Shown piece after piece: positions 16,285 through 25,199 of a DNA stretch of 32,471 nt (the first letter of the stretch is position 1; each line of letters starts with the position of its first letter). The position numbers and the translations under genes are program-made. The notes below the pieces were generated by a model, which worked only from the letters and a program-made list of their open reading frames with translations, searched no databases and was not told the origin of the DNA. The DNA is from Spirosomataceae bacterium (GTDB taxonomy: Bacteria > Bacteroidota > Bacteroidia > Cytophagales > Spirosomataceae), in assembly GCA_025455785.1 (NCBI GenBank), contig JALOLV010000001.1:1-32471 (forward strand). Reading direction: 5' to 3'.

Positions 16285-16704
16285 ATGACAAATCGTATAG
16301 AAATTCAAGGTAATAAAGACATCAACACAGAAGCAGAATTTATTTCAGATGAATATCTTTTAGAAGATACTGCGGTAGGTGCTACCATAAGTCTTTATAG
16401 AAAATTACAAGGAATATCATTGGTTGAATTATCTCAACTTACGGGTATTGACATTAATACTTTAATGTATATCGAGCAAGATATAATTAATCCGATAAAT
16501 GATATTAAACTCATTTGTAAGTGCATTAATATCCCATTTGCTGTTTTGATATTAAATGCGATTTTAACGGAGCGGGATTTTGAACAGAATTCTACAAACC
16601 AATTTGCAGCTATGTTACAACCGATAATACACAAGCTAACAAAAAAGATTTACCTGAAAGACTCAGATAATAAACTTGATGAGTTAGTAATAACTACAAA
16701 TTAG
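16285..16704 (+). CDS. XRE-type helix-turn-helix regulator (139 aa)
   Basis: The start is ATG 16285 (MTNRIEIQGNKDINTE), just after the terminator. GATISLYRKLQGISLVELSQLTGIDINTLMYIEQD is a Cro/C1-type helix-turn-helix (roughly residues 32-66 of this start), followed by INPINDIKLICKCINIPFAVLI as the last helices of the domain. The remainder is a short helical tail. It probably represses a nearby promoter; the palindromic TGTAAACA cluster 0.7 kb away is a candidate target, but no direct link is visible. Its 3' end overlaps the convergent membrane-protein gene by 11 bp. Confidence 0.75.
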   Translation: MTNRIEIQGNKDINTEAEFISDEYLLEDTAVGATISLYRKLQGISLVELSQLTGIDINTLMYIEQDIINPINDIKLICKCINIPFAVLILNAILTERDFEQNSTNQFAAMLQPIIHKLTKKIYLKDSDNKLDELVITTN

Positions 16705-17350
16705 ATTGTTGATATAAAAACATGAAGACCTTAGATTTAATAATCCTATTTACTCTGTAAATTGTCAAAAGCAATCCAGATATTAAAGTGAATAGTACCA
16801 CAGTATTACCCCATTCGTAAAACGGGATAGTAGGTCTTAGTTTAAAAATATAAATAGTTGTAATTTGAGAAATTACAATAAAGCTATTCAGATTTTCTTC
16901 AATTTTAAGAGATATTTTTTTACTCCATTCTGAGATAAAAATATCTCTCTTTTCTTCCGATGATTTTTCAATATTCGGGTCAATAGACAACGTACCTCCT
17001 GAATATTCCTCCAGTAGTTTATCTATATTTTTATTTTGAAATCGATATTTGTAAAAAACTATTAAGAATCGCTCTACGAAGCCAAAAATCAGTACCTTAA
17101 CTATCCAATAAAATACTACCCAAACCAGTAGATATAAGATTATTGGAATAATAATCTGAAAAGAATAGAAGAAGTCAAAAACTGTTTTTGTAGAAATTTC
17201 TTTAGGAAAAATAATGCTCCCACCCAACAAATCATAGAGAAAAAAAGCAAAACAGATATTAGCAATTGCCTGAATGAGGCGTTTTGCATTATTACTATTG
17301 AAGTGTAGAAAATCAAGGTTTTCAACTAATCCTTCAATCATAGTTATCAT
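16694..17350 (-). CDS. Multi-pass membrane protein of unknown function (218 aa)
   Basis: Four hydrophobic segments are visible: IQAIANICFAFFLYDLLGG (about 26-45), IIIPIILYLLVWVVFYWIVKVLIFG (about 66-92), ISQITTIYIFKL (about 158-170) and VVLFTLISGLLLTIYRV (about 183-200). Between the second and third is a cytoplasmic helical stretch of about 65 charged residues. ATG 17350 is used; a second ATG three codons later is possible. No family is recognised. It lies between the XRE regulator and the restriction-modification operon and has its own upstream region carrying the TGTAAACA palindromes, so it may be regulated independently. Confidence 0.65.
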   Translation of the reverse strand: MITMIEGLVENLDFLHFNSNNAKRLIQAIANICFAFFLYDLLGGSIIFPKEISTKTVFDFFYSFQIIIPIILYLLVWVVFYWIVKVLIFGFVERFLIVFYKYRFQNKNIDKLLEEYSGGTLSIDPNIEKSSEEKRDIFISEWSKKISLKIEENLNSFIVISQITTIYIFKLRPTIPFYEWGNTVVLFTLISGLLLTIYRVNRIIKSKVFMFLYQQSNL

Positions 17351-17444
17351 ATTTTACAATACCAATGTATTCTTTATTTTCATGAAATACAAGGAAATAA
17401 TATTATCATATTATTAAATTTTTCACTCCTCCCTCATTTTACTT

Positions 17445-17463
17445 TGTAAACACCTTGTTTACA
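17445..17463. promoter_or_regulatory. Palindromic operator-like site TGTAAACA-CCT-TGTTTACA
   Basis: An 8-bp perfect inverted repeat with a 3-bp spacer, about 95 bp upstream of the membrane-protein start codon. The same half-site appears four more times in the hairpin at 17485-17524. Repeated symmetric half-sites of this kind usually bind a dimeric regulator; the XRE-type protein at 16285-16704 is the nearest candidate. Confidence 0.55.
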
Positions 17464-17484
17464 TGATAAATACATAGATAATGC

Positions 17485-17534
17485 TGTAAACATAGTGTAA
17501 ACGCTTGTTTACACTATGTTTACACGTTTTTTTT
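17485..17534 (+). terminator. Perfect 18-bp hairpin with T8 run (terminator and/or operator)
   Basis: TGTAAACATAGTGTAAAC (17485-17502) pairs perfectly with GTTTACACTATGTTTACA (17507-17524) across GCTT, and TTTTTTTT follows at 17527-17534. This has the form of an intrinsic terminator read on the plus strand. However, no annotated plus-strand gene ends nearby, and each arm contains two GTAAAC half-sites matching the palindrome at 17445. It may therefore act mainly as a multi-site operator. Confidence 0.6.
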
Positions 17535-17566
17535 GAAATTATGAGTATCTATTAGTTCTAAAAGCA

Positions 17567-17607
17567 CAGCAGGGAATAATCTTTTTTACAAAGACCATTC
17601 CCTGCTG
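17567..17607 (-). terminator. Hairpin downstream of hsdS, probable terminator
   Basis: CAGCAGGGAAT (17567-17577) pairs with ATTCCCTGCTG (17597-17607). On the minus strand the hairpin lies about 20 nt after the hsdS stop and is followed by GTGCTTTTAG, a short T run. The 19-nt loop is larger than usual, so it is a plausible but not perfect terminator for the restriction-modification operon. Confidence 0.55.
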
Positions 17608-17627
17608 CCCGAATATAAAAATATTCT

Positions 17628-18860
17628 CTACTCTACCACCACTTGCCCATTCATCAGCATTGGTAAAAGCCAATCTCGTAAGCTGGAAAGTTGTTGGTTT
17701 TCTTTTTGTTTTTTATGAATAAGTTGGTAAAAATTGCTCAATTGGGTCGAAATTGCTATCAATAAAGTATCCTCTTTTGGTAATGCTATTTTTAGGTTTA
17801 AAATATCATCTACATTAATTGATGGATAAGATGAAACACTTGTATCTGCAATTGTTTGTAAGAAATCTACTGTTATCCTATTGGATAAAAAACAGTAGAT
17901 AAAATCATTCAAAACTGTATTTTTTTTATGACTGATAACTGCAAAACCCGTTGAAACAATCATATTCTCAACAGGTTCTTTTATTATTCCATAATGCTCT
18001 TGATTGGGTCTTACAGTTGAGTAAATGATGTCATTTTTTTTGACTATTCTTTTTGCTCTACTTGGTAGATTATTTTTTAAATCATCAATCAGTATCACAT
18101 TATCTATCTGATTTTTTGTAATATTACTTGTATCCAAGTAGTTTACATAAGAAAAATTACTTGATGAGTTCAATTGGTATTGATTTGCGTTACACATAGA
18201 CTTCAATTCTCCAACTTCCCACCCCTCAGGAATTTCTCTTTTCAATTCTTCATTCCAAACCATTGCACCACCAGAAGTTTTGTAGGGTTTGCCTTCGACA
18301 TCTGGGAAATCAAACTGCACAAACCAATAATCATACAGTGTTTTTGCCATGGCTTCCAGCTCGGCATTGATGCGGTTGTTGAGTTCTATTTTAGCATCTA
18401 AGGCGGAAAGGACATTGGCGATTTTTTGTTGGGTAGATAGTTCAAAATCAGGTATTAAAAAATCTAAAATTTGGTTTTTATCTCCACGTGGCATTTTCGT
18501 TCCTTTTGAGCCACGCATCATGTGGTCAAAGAAATCATCTCTAAAAAGGGTGTAATAAATGTACTTTGGGTAGTATTCTTTATTTACACTTAAAGTCAGT
18601 ACATCTGCCGAGCATCCTCCATCTCTATCAGCAAACCATATTTTTTTAAGATATGGGCGTATATTTCCAATAAGTATATTTTCAATTTTAAAAGCGGGTA
18701 TTGTTCCACTTTGGGGTGGAAGGTTAGATGCTAATGTAATTCCTTCTTTATTTTGGAGAAGGTTATCAGTTGTTATAAAATTTTCGAGACTTACATTTTC
18801 TATTTTAACTCTCTTATCAGAATAATTTGCGACTTTACTCAACTTCACTAACTTCCTCAT
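17628..18860 (-). CDS. hsdS: Type I restriction-modification specificity subunit HsdS (410 aa)
   Basis: It has two target-recognition halves joined by conserved helices. The first half (about 1-150) ends in STQQKIANVLSALDAKIELNNRINAELEAMAKTLYDYWFVQFDFP, the central dimerisation helix and the 'YdyWFvqFdFP' motif of this family. The second half (about 215-375) ends with ISTQLSNFYQLIHKKQKENQQLSSLRDWLLPMLMNGQV. HsdS sets the DNA sequence recognised by the methylase and the restriction complex. It is the last gene of the operon, 89 bp after the DUF1016 gene. The length is normal and both halves look intact; the recognised sequence cannot be read from the protein. Confidence 0.92.
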   Translation of the reverse strand: MRKLVKLSKVANYSDKRVKIENVSLENFITTDNLLQNKEGITLASNLPPQSGTIPAFKIENILIGNIRPYLKKIWFADRDGGCSADVLTLSVNKEYYPKYIYYTLFRDDFFDHMMRGSKGTKMPRGDKNQILDFLIPDFELSTQQKIANVLSALDAKIELNNRINAELEAMAKTLYDYWFVQFDFPDVEGKPYKTSGGAMVWNEELKREIPEGWEVGELKSMCNANQYQLNSSSNFSYVNYLDTSNITKNQIDNVILIDDLKNNLPSRAKRIVKKNDIIYSTVRPNQEHYGIIKEPVENMIVSTGFAVISHKKNTVLNDFIYCFLSNRITVDFLQTIADTSVSSYPSINVDDILNLKIALPKEDTLLIAISTQLSNFYQLIHKKQKENQQLSSLRDWLLPMLMNGQVVVE

Positions 18861-18949
18861 TTTCTATTGTTATTGATGGGTTGTTTTTAGTATTTTTTCT
18901 TGAAAAGTTTTTATTGTTCTTATTGCACAAACTCAGCTACCGAATTCGT

Positions 18950-20047
18950 TTAGTTTTTCATTTCATCCTCAATAAATCTCAGAAGTGTCTGTTTATCAGG
19001 CAATTGTAGCATATACTTCGAGATAAACAGTTCGTTTTCAAGCCCAGCGGTGGCATATTCTACGAGGGCATCGTCTTTGTCGGCACACAAAATCAGTCCT
19101 ACGGGTGGGTTATCGCCTTCGGTCATTTCGTTTTTTCGGTAGTAGTTGAGATACAGCACCATTTGCCCCGAATCGGCATGGTCAAATTTACCCACTTTCA
19201 AATCAATCAATACGTGGCATTTCAGAATACGGTGATAAAACACCAAATCTATTCGGTAATGCGTATTGCCAAAGGTGATTCTCTTCTGTCGAGCTTCAAA
19301 ACAAAAGCCCCTGCCCATTTCGGTCAAGAAAGTCTGCAAGTGGTCAATGATGGCGGTTTCGAGGTCGGTTTCGCTGTATTCTGTTTTTTCTTCTAAACCC
19401 AAAAACTCCAGAAAATACGGGTTTTTTATTAAATCTTGCGGGTTGGGAGCTTGTGTCTCTTTTATCTTTTGAATTACCGTCGCTTTGTCGGTCGAAAGCC
19501 CAGTTCGTTCAAACAGCAGGGTATCAATCGCACGGGCCAATTCTCTCACTTTCCAAGCATTTTTGATGGTTTCTACCTCATAAAACCTCCTTTTGAGGTC
19601 GGATTCGAGCCGAAGGAGTTCGATAAAGTGCGAAAACGATAAGGTATTAATGAGGGTCTCGGCAGGGAGCAACAGATGCTCATAGGAATCATTAGGAGGC
19701 GTCATTAGATTTTGTTTCAATTGGTCAGACGCTGTCTGACCAATTGAAACAAACAAAGCTCTCTTGAAGATAACCTCTCCTAAAACCAGATAATTCTGGT
19801 AAAATTGCCTGAATAACTTTAGGTTGGTCAATGACATCCCAGCAATATGTTTAAGTCTCTTACTGAGTTCGGTAAGAGTTTTATTACCATAGATTGCTTT
19901 TTCTTCGCCTTCTTGTTCAAATTCGACAATATAAAAGCCAATCAGCCAATTTCTGACTGTTTGGAGGGTGTTTACCTGCTTAACCGCCTGTGTCGAGGTT
20001 TGCTGATGAGTAATCTCTATACTTTGTATGAGTTCTTCAAATTTCAA
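18950..20047 (-). CDS. DUF1016 / YhcG-type PDDEXK nuclease (365 aa)
   Basis: The N-terminal helical DUF1016 domain includes QVNTLQTVRNWLIGFYIVEFEQEGEEKAIYGNKTLTELSKRL. The C-terminal PDDEXK nuclease domain shows YRIDLVFYHRILKCHVLIDLKVGKF (Asp and the DLK variant of ExK) and VGLILCADKDDALVEYA. Proteins of this type are frequent passengers of type I restriction operons; their exact job is not settled. The start ATG overlaps the 3' end of hsdM by 11 nt. A 43-bp nearly perfect DNA palindrome sits inside the gene and encodes SIGQTASDQ at about residues 103-111, in a spot where the protein can probably tolerate an insertion. Confidence 0.88.
   Translation of the reverse strand: MKFEELIQSIEITHQQTSTQAVKQVNTLQTVRNWLIGFYIVEFEQEGEEKAIYGNKTLTELSKRLKHIAGMSLTNLKLFRQFYQNYLVLGEVIFKRALFVSIGQTASDQLKQNLMTPPNDSYEHLLLPAETLINTLSFSHFIELLRLESDLKRRFYEVETIKNAWKVRELARAIDTLLFERTGLSTDKATVIQKIKETQAPNPQDLIKNPYFLEFLGLEEKTEYSETDLETAIIDHLQTFLTEMGRGFCFEARQKRITFGNTHYRIDLVFYHRILKCHVLIDLKVGKFDHADSGQMVLYLNYYRKNEMTEGDNPPVGLILCADKDDALVEYATAGLENELFISKYMLQLPDKQTLLRFIEDEMKN
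19711..19753. repeat. 43-bp perfect palindrome inside the DUF1016 gene
   Basis: TTTGTTTCAATTGGTCAGAC (19711-19730) is followed by GCT and then its exact reverse complement (19734-19753). Twenty-bp perfect arms inside a coding sequence are not expected by chance and would form a strong hairpin in mRNA or a cruciform. It reads in frame as SIGQTASDQ. Confidence 0.9.
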
Positions 20048-21668
20048 ATCGTAGCCCCTCCAAAGCCTTTTCTATTTGGGTTTCTAAAGCTCTTGATTCG
20101 GCAAACATATTGCCCAAATTTGCCTTAAAACGTTCCATTTTAGCCTTAAATTCTTCGGGAGAAATATCAATGTGTTCGATTTTTACATCAAAATACTGCC
20201 CCGCACTAAATGAATAATTCTTTTCGGCGATTTGTTCGTAGCTCAACACCACCGAGAAATCTTCAACCGCTTTATGCTGATTAAACGTATCAATGATTTG
20301 CTGCTCTTCTTCTTCGGTCAATACCGTTTTTTGGTTTTTGCCTTCTTTTACAATTTTTCCGAGTTTCGAGGCATCCATCAATACAATATCGCCCTTTTTG
20401 TTGCCACAATCAAGAAATAAAATCGAAACATTGGTACCTGTCGTAGCAAAAATATTGCTCGGCATACTCACTACCCCACGTAGCATTTTATTATTTACCA
20501 ATCGCTCCCGAATCTTACGCTCAATACTACTTTGGGCAGTTATAAAACCCGTAGGAACAACGATTGCCGCTTTACCAGATTTTTCTTTGAGTGAAAACAT
20601 AATATGCTGAATAAATAGCGGATAAATCGCCATTTTGTCTTTATCCTTGTTGGGGACATTGGCTACCCCAGCAAAAAAGCGAGCATTATTATTTTCGGCA
20701 ACGAGGTCTGAATGGTATTCGCTAAAATCGAGCTTAAACGGAGGGTTCGACACGATATAGTCAAACTTCATCAGCTCTTCTCCTTCTTTGTGATAAGGCG
20801 AAAGAATGGTATTACCCTGAATAATATTGGGTATTGAGTGAACGAGGTTATTCAGAATCAGGTTTAGCCGCAACATAGCCGATGATTTCTGCGAAATATC
20901 CTGTGAGTAAATCGTACAGCGGTCTTCGCCAATAGCATGAGCCAAATTCATTAAAAGTGTACCCGAACCAGCCGAAGGGTCATAGCAGGTCACATTCTGC
21001 ACAGGAGCATCAACCAAGCAAGCCGCCATGATTTTGGCTACAGCGTGAGGGGTATAATATTCGGCGTATTTGCCGCCACCATCTTTGTTATAATCTTTGA
21101 TTAGGTACTCAAAGATTGTAGAGAAAAAGTCGAATTTTTGACTAAAAATATTCTCAAAACTAAAATTTACCAACTGATTCACTATCGCTTTGCAAAAATT
21201 ATCACGCTGCGAAGGGTCAGCTACAAATTGGCTGAGTTCATCAAAAAGTGTAATTTTTGAGCCTGTACCCGTTTTTACCGAAAAAATCTCGTTATTGAAA
21301 ATCCCAATATCACGCAGGGTATCATCAAATATTTTAGCAAACTCTTCACTGTTTTGTTTATCGAACAGATACGATAAAAAATGCTCACGCTTTAGCTTCG
21401 CACTATCGGGGCTTAGTTGCATCAGCAACATCTCGTAGTCTTGGTCGGTATATTTTTTTATTTCGGCTTCCCAATTATCCGATTTTTGTAAGTTTGGGTC
21501 TATCTGCTTTACTTCATAGCCAAACTTATCATTCATGAATTTGTAGAGAAAAACTTGGGTAATTATCTTAAATTCGTTGCCATCATTGCCCAATCCGTAA
21601 GAAGTACATACACTTTTGAGGTTATCAATTAATAATTTGGTTTTTGTTGTAAAATCTTGTATCTGCAT
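20037..21668 (-). CDS. hsdM: Type I restriction-modification methyltransferase HsdM (543 aa)
   Basis: An N-terminal HsdM_N domain (MQIQDFTTKTKLLIDNLKSV...) is followed by the N6-adenine methylase core. KYAEYYTPHAVAKIMA leads in, DPSAGSGTLLMNLAHA binds S-adenosylmethionine, and SNPPF (the D/N-PPY/F motif) is catalytic. With HsdS it methylates adenine in the target; with HsdR as well it makes the restriction complex. Length (about 540 aa) is normal and all motifs are intact, so the modification activity should be functional. The HNH gene lies 4 bp upstream and the DUF1016 gene overlaps its end. Confidence 0.95.
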   Translation of the reverse strand: MQIQDFTTKTKLLIDNLKSVCTSYGLGNDGNEFKIITQVFLYKFMNDKFGYEVKQIDPNLQKSDNWEAEIKKYTDQDYEMLLMQLSPDSAKLKREHFLSYLFDKQNSEEFAKIFDDTLRDIGIFNNEIFSVKTGTGSKITLFDELSQFVADPSQRDNFCKAIVNQLVNFSFENIFSQKFDFFSTIFEYLIKDYNKDGGGKYAEYYTPHAVAKIMAACLVDAPVQNVTCYDPSAGSGTLLMNLAHAIGEDRCTIYSQDISQKSSAMLRLNLILNNLVHSIPNIIQGNTILSPYHKEGEELMKFDYIVSNPPFKLDFSEYHSDLVAENNNARFFAGVANVPNKDKDKMAIYPLFIQHIMFSLKEKSGKAAIVVPTGFITAQSSIERKIRERLVNNKMLRGVVSMPSNIFATTGTNVSILFLDCGNKKGDIVLMDASKLGKIVKEGKNQKTVLTEEEEQQIIDTFNQHKAVEDFSVVLSYEQIAEKNYSFSAGQYFDVKIEHIDISPEEFKAKMERFKANLGNMFAESRALETQIEKALEGLRFEI

Positions 21669-21672
21669 TATT

Positions 21673-22083
21673 TTAAGGGTATAAACCTAATTCGGCTAAT
21701 TGTTTTCTAAAAATTAGGCGTTCGATATCATTAAATCTAAAAATTTGCTCGGTGGCTTTACCGATGGGTGTTTTACCTAAAATCATCGAATTTGACACCA
21801 TAAAGTGGTCGTTCCAATTATCTCTTCGAGGGTTAAAGAAGCGGGTAATTTCGTCAGATTCACCAACGAAGGTGGCAATGTCAGAGCCTTTAGCAAAGTT
21901 ACACTCGGGGCAACAATAGGCTAAGTTTTCTTGGTTATCGTTGCCGCCATGTTTCACGCTACGGATGTGTTCGATATGGAACGAATAAAACGAGAGTCTA
22001 TCCGCTAAAAGGCAGTATTCGCATTTAAAGTTAGCTCTTTTGGCAACTAATTTTTTAAGAGAATTACTGATATTTCGACTCAT
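21673..22083 (-). CDS. HNH endonuclease (136 aa)
   Basis: CEYC (about 20-23) and CPEC (55-58 region) are the two zinc-binding pairs. HIEHIRSVKHGGNDNQENLAYCC supplies the catalytic His and Asn of the HNH/beta-beta-alpha-metal fold. The length is typical for stand-alone HNH nucleases that travel with defence genes. It begins inside the end of the small 80-aa gene (ATG/TGA overlap of 4 nt) and ends 4 bp before hsdM, so it is part of the restriction operon. It may degrade foreign DNA in concert with that system or be a passenger. Confidence 0.9.
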   Translation of the reverse strand: MSRNISNSLKKLVAKRANFKCEYCLLADRLSFYSFHIEHIRSVKHGGNDNQENLAYCCPECNFAKGSDIATFVGESDEITRFFNPRRDNWNDHFMVSNSMILGKTPIGKATEQIFRFNDIERLIFRKQLAELGLYP

Positions 22084-22322
22084 TTAGCAGTCATTTTAAT
22101 TGCCCGAGCTTTGGCAAGTCCAATGATTCGGTTGATAATGAGGTAGTGTTCTAACTCGTTCTTTTCTTCGGCAGATAACATATTTGCTTTTTGTTTTTCA
22201 AAAAGTGTATCTACTCTTTTTTGGCTATTTTCAGAAGGTTTAAAACCAATAACTTTTTTAGGATTCATCTGTGCGATAAATTCCGATATTTCATCATATA
22301 TTGATACTTCTTGAAGTGTCAT
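22080..22322 (-). CDS. Small helical protein preceding the HNH nuclease (80 aa)
   Basis: MTLQEVSIYDEISEFIAQMNPKKVIGFKPSENSQKRVDTLFEKQK... is helical and polar, with the block AEEKNELEHYLIINRIIGLAKARA near the C-terminus. Its stop overlaps the HNH start by 4 nt. Small genes of this type commonly precede HNH genes and could be a regulator or antitoxin-like partner; that is inference from coupling. It starts 42 bp after the hsdR stop. Confidence 0.7.
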   Translation of the reverse strand: MTLQEVSIYDEISEFIAQMNPKKVIGFKPSENSQKRVDTLFEKQKANMLSAEEKNELEHYLIINRIIGLAKARAIKMTAK

Positions 22323-22364
22323 TGCTAAGGTTTATTTTATTGATTAAAATTAATCATTTGAACG

Positions 22365-25199
22365 CTAAACAAAATGATTTTGCCCCAAAAATTCGTTTAA
22401 ATATTCTTTTACTACACAAGCATTGATGTACTTGGCAGAATCGGGTGCTAATTTAACATTTGTTTTCTGAAAACCCTTTATGACCAATTGCAACATATTT
22501 TGCTCAAAGTAGGGTTCATTATTCAATAATCTTTGATTGATTAATATTTTATCATCAGCTTGATGCTTAATATCAGTTAAAATCTGGTGTATCTCTGATT
22601 CACGCTGGTTGATATTTCCTTTTTCAACAATTCGTTTATGAACACGAGCAAATTTTACGTCGTTTTCATATTTGGCTTTTAGTAAATTATTCTTTCGATT
22701 TAATTCGGTTACCTTATCATAAATTAGTCGTAAGGCTCCAATATTTGCTTTCATTTCGTCTTGCGACACTTCATCGAGATTTTTCTTACTAAACAACCGT
22801 TTTAGTTCATCATAAAGAGATACAAATTCGGGGTCTCGCTGGTCGAAATTACTGCCGAGAGCTTCACGGGTTTTACGTAATGTGTCTTTTAGTTGGTCTG
22901 CTAAAACTAATTCGCTTTCGGAACGTTTCCGAAATTGGAAAAGTACATTTTCGAGAGCTACGTTCAGTAAGTTTGTAGTTTCAGGGCTATTTATGACCGA
23001 ATCTCTATCGTTCAGTAATTGTAGGCGGTCGCTGGCGACTCTGAATAAATCGTTGAATTTTCGGAAATCAGTCTTTTCTAAGAGGTCAAAATGCCCTAAA
23101 TGTCGAATTACATTGTATAATTCACGTAGAGTATTGAGTGCCTTTTTGATTTCGAGTACTTTCTTACGGTCTTCGATTTCGGTGATTTGTCGAGAGAAAT
23201 TTTCGGCATTCAGTAAATCAAAGTGAAATAGTTGCTCTTTGATGTCCCTTATTTCAGTATCAATTTCTTCTTTCGATTTAAAAAGATTTGAATAACTCTC
23301 CATCTCATCACCCAATTCTTGCTGCAATTCATCAAAATATGCCTTATTAGTTATATCAAATTCTTTACTTATATCCGCAAAATCGACTACATAACCGTAC
23401 TGAAAATTTTTATACGGGCGATTAACCCTCGTAAGTGTTTGTAGTAAATTATGGTCTCTTATGACTCGTCCTAAATAGAGTTTCTTCAGGCGTTTGGCAT
23501 CAAAACCCGTGAGCAGCATATTAAAAACAAATAAAATATCTATCTTTCCGTTTTTAAAATCTTCTACCTCTTGTTTACGGTCACTTTTTGAGCCACTATC
23601 ATGCAAAATAAGAGCTGATGTAAGCGGGGTCGTATTAGTAAGAGTAGTTACCGCATACTTGGCGTTAAATATCTCATGAAGCTTTCTTGCTTGTTCCGAA
23701 CTATCACAGACTACCATCGCCCCAATGGTTTTATCACCAAATTTGATTCTACTTTCAGAAAAATTCAGAATGATATAGTCGAGCATTGGCTCAACGAATC
23801 GCTCATGGGCATAGATATATTTTTTATCGGCTTTACCCTTCAATATCTCGATTTCTTTCATTGCTTGTACCAACTGAATCTTGTAAGTTGTTTCGATGTC
23901 TTCACGAATCAACTTTAAGGTGTAGCCATCAGCAATCGAAGAGTTGTAGTAATATTTATGAAAATAGTTACCAAAAGTAGCTTTTGAGCTTCTATCATCA
24001 GTAATTAAAGGTGTACCAGTAAGACCAATCAAAATAGCGTGTTTATCTGAATTGGTCAAGTTAGCTAAAAAACTACCTTTAGGGTCATAACTGCGGTGTA
24101 CTTCATCCAAAAAATAAACTCTCTGGATATTGATATTGTAGTCAGTTGTTTTCAGTATAGTGGTTTCTTCCTTAAACTTTTGAATATTTACTACTGTTAT
24201 TTCTCTCTGTCCTGTTTTATTGTGAATAGCTGTTTGTGTTCTAAAATCAGCAATCAGTTCTTCTTTAGAATTTACGGTATGAACAATTAATCCACGACTT
24301 TTAAACTCTCCGCTTGCTTGAGTAAGAAGGTCGAGTCTATCAACGATAAAATAAAATTTAGGTACAATGCCCTTTTGCTGATAATAATCGGTTAAGAAGT
24401 GTGTATTATAGAAAGCAAGAGCAGTTTTGCCACTACCTTGGGTGTGCCAAACAATACCTTTTCTGATACCTTTCTCCAGTTCGGTTTCAATTGCTTTGGT
24501 AGCGAAAAGTTGCGGGTAACGCATGATATGTTTTTCAAGCCCATGCTCCTCTCTAACGTATGCAATACCAAACTTCAGAAGAAATTGTAGTCTTTCTTTA
24601 GAGAATAGTGAGGTTATTGTTCGATTGGTAGATGTATTTGTTTCTTTGTTTGTAATAAATTCTGGCGAATGTTTAAGAGTAATCAAGTTATTATCTTTTA
24701 AGACAAAGTTTTCAATTGCTTCGTCTTCGGGGACTAGCAGTGTATTAAGGTCTAATTTCTGTTCTTCCCTAAAACAATTGAAAACCGTATCTTTAAATGA
24801 AGTCGTGGCATAGAAGGCTCCTTGAATTGGTACAATAGATTCTGTATCGTACTCCATGTTATTTGAAAACATCAATAATTGTGAGATATTGATAAATTTT
24901 CTAAACTTTTTATTTCTAAATCTTTCGTTGATTCTATTCTTCTCAGCTAAAATACCTTCTTTATTATTAGGCTTTTTCACCTCAATAAAAACCAACGGCA
25001 TACCATTTATTAGTAGTGTTATATCAGGCCGAAATTCATCTTCACCATTCTTATAAGTCAGCTCTGTAACAACATTGAATGAATTATTATTAAAGTCTCT
25101 AAAATCAATTAATTTAATTCCAGAAGTAGATGTAAGTAGCCTATAAAATTCTTCGCCCAAATCTTCATTGTCTAATATCAATGATATTTTTTCGAGCAA
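22365..25199 (-). CDS. hsdR: Type I restriction endonuclease subunit HsdR, N-terminally truncated frame (944 aa)
   Basis: The PDDEXK nuclease core FRPDITLLINGMPLVFIEVKKPN has Asp59 and Glu73-Val-Lys75 in this frame. The superfamily 2 translocase motor shows WHTQGSGKTALAF (Walker A), FLDEVHRSY (DExH) and GLTGTPL. The C-terminal helical region (from about 650) contacts HsdM. The open frame starts at a TTG, but homology clearly continues upstream: codons 1-61 of the normal protein lie at 25200-25382 and are cut by a TAA at codon 28. Unless translation restarts or reads through, the protein lacks its first roughly 60 residues. The nuclease and motor motifs themselves are intact. Confidence 0.9.
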   Translation of the reverse strand: MLEKISLILDNEDLGEEFYRLLTSTSGIKLIDFRDFNNNSFNVVTELTYKNGEDEFRPDITLLINGMPLVFIEVKKPNNKEGILAEKNRINERFRNKKFRKFINISQLLMFSNNMEYDTESIVPIQGAFYATTSFKDTVFNCFREEQKLDLNTLLVPEDEAIENFVLKDNNLITLKHSPEFITNKETNTSTNRTITSLFSKERLQFLLKFGIAYVREEHGLEKHIMRYPQLFATKAIETELEKGIRKGIVWHTQGSGKTALAFYNTHFLTDYYQQKGIVPKFYFIVDRLDLLTQASGEFKSRGLIVHTVNSKEELIADFRTQTAIHNKTGQREITVVNIQKFKEETTILKTTDYNINIQRVYFLDEVHRSYDPKGSFLANLTNSDKHAILIGLTGTPLITDDRSSKATFGNYFHKYYYNSSIADGYTLKLIREDIETTYKIQLVQAMKEIEILKGKADKKYIYAHERFVEPMLDYIILNFSESRIKFGDKTIGAMVVCDSSEQARKLHEIFNAKYAVTTLTNTTPLTSALILHDSGSKSDRKQEVEDFKNGKIDILFVFNMLLTGFDAKRLKKLYLGRVIRDHNLLQTLTRVNRPYKNFQYGYVVDFADISKEFDITNKAYFDELQQELGDEMESYSNLFKSKEEIDTEIRDIKEQLFHFDLLNAENFSRQITEIEDRKKVLEIKKALNTLRELYNVIRHLGHFDLLEKTDFRKFNDLFRVASDRLQLLNDRDSVINSPETTNLLNVALENVLFQFRKRSESELVLADQLKDTLRKTREALGSNFDQRDPEFVSLYDELKRLFSKKNLDEVSQDEMKANIGALRLIYDKVTELNRKNNLLKAKYENDVKFARVHKRIVEKGNINQRESEIHQILTDIKHQADDKILINQRLLNNEPYFEQNMLQLVIKGFQKTNVKLAPDSAKYINACVVKEYLNEFLGQNHFV

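Noticed and set aside
19163-19642. Plus-strand ORFs opposite the DUF1016 gene
   Set aside because: All are antisense shadows of a well-supported gene.
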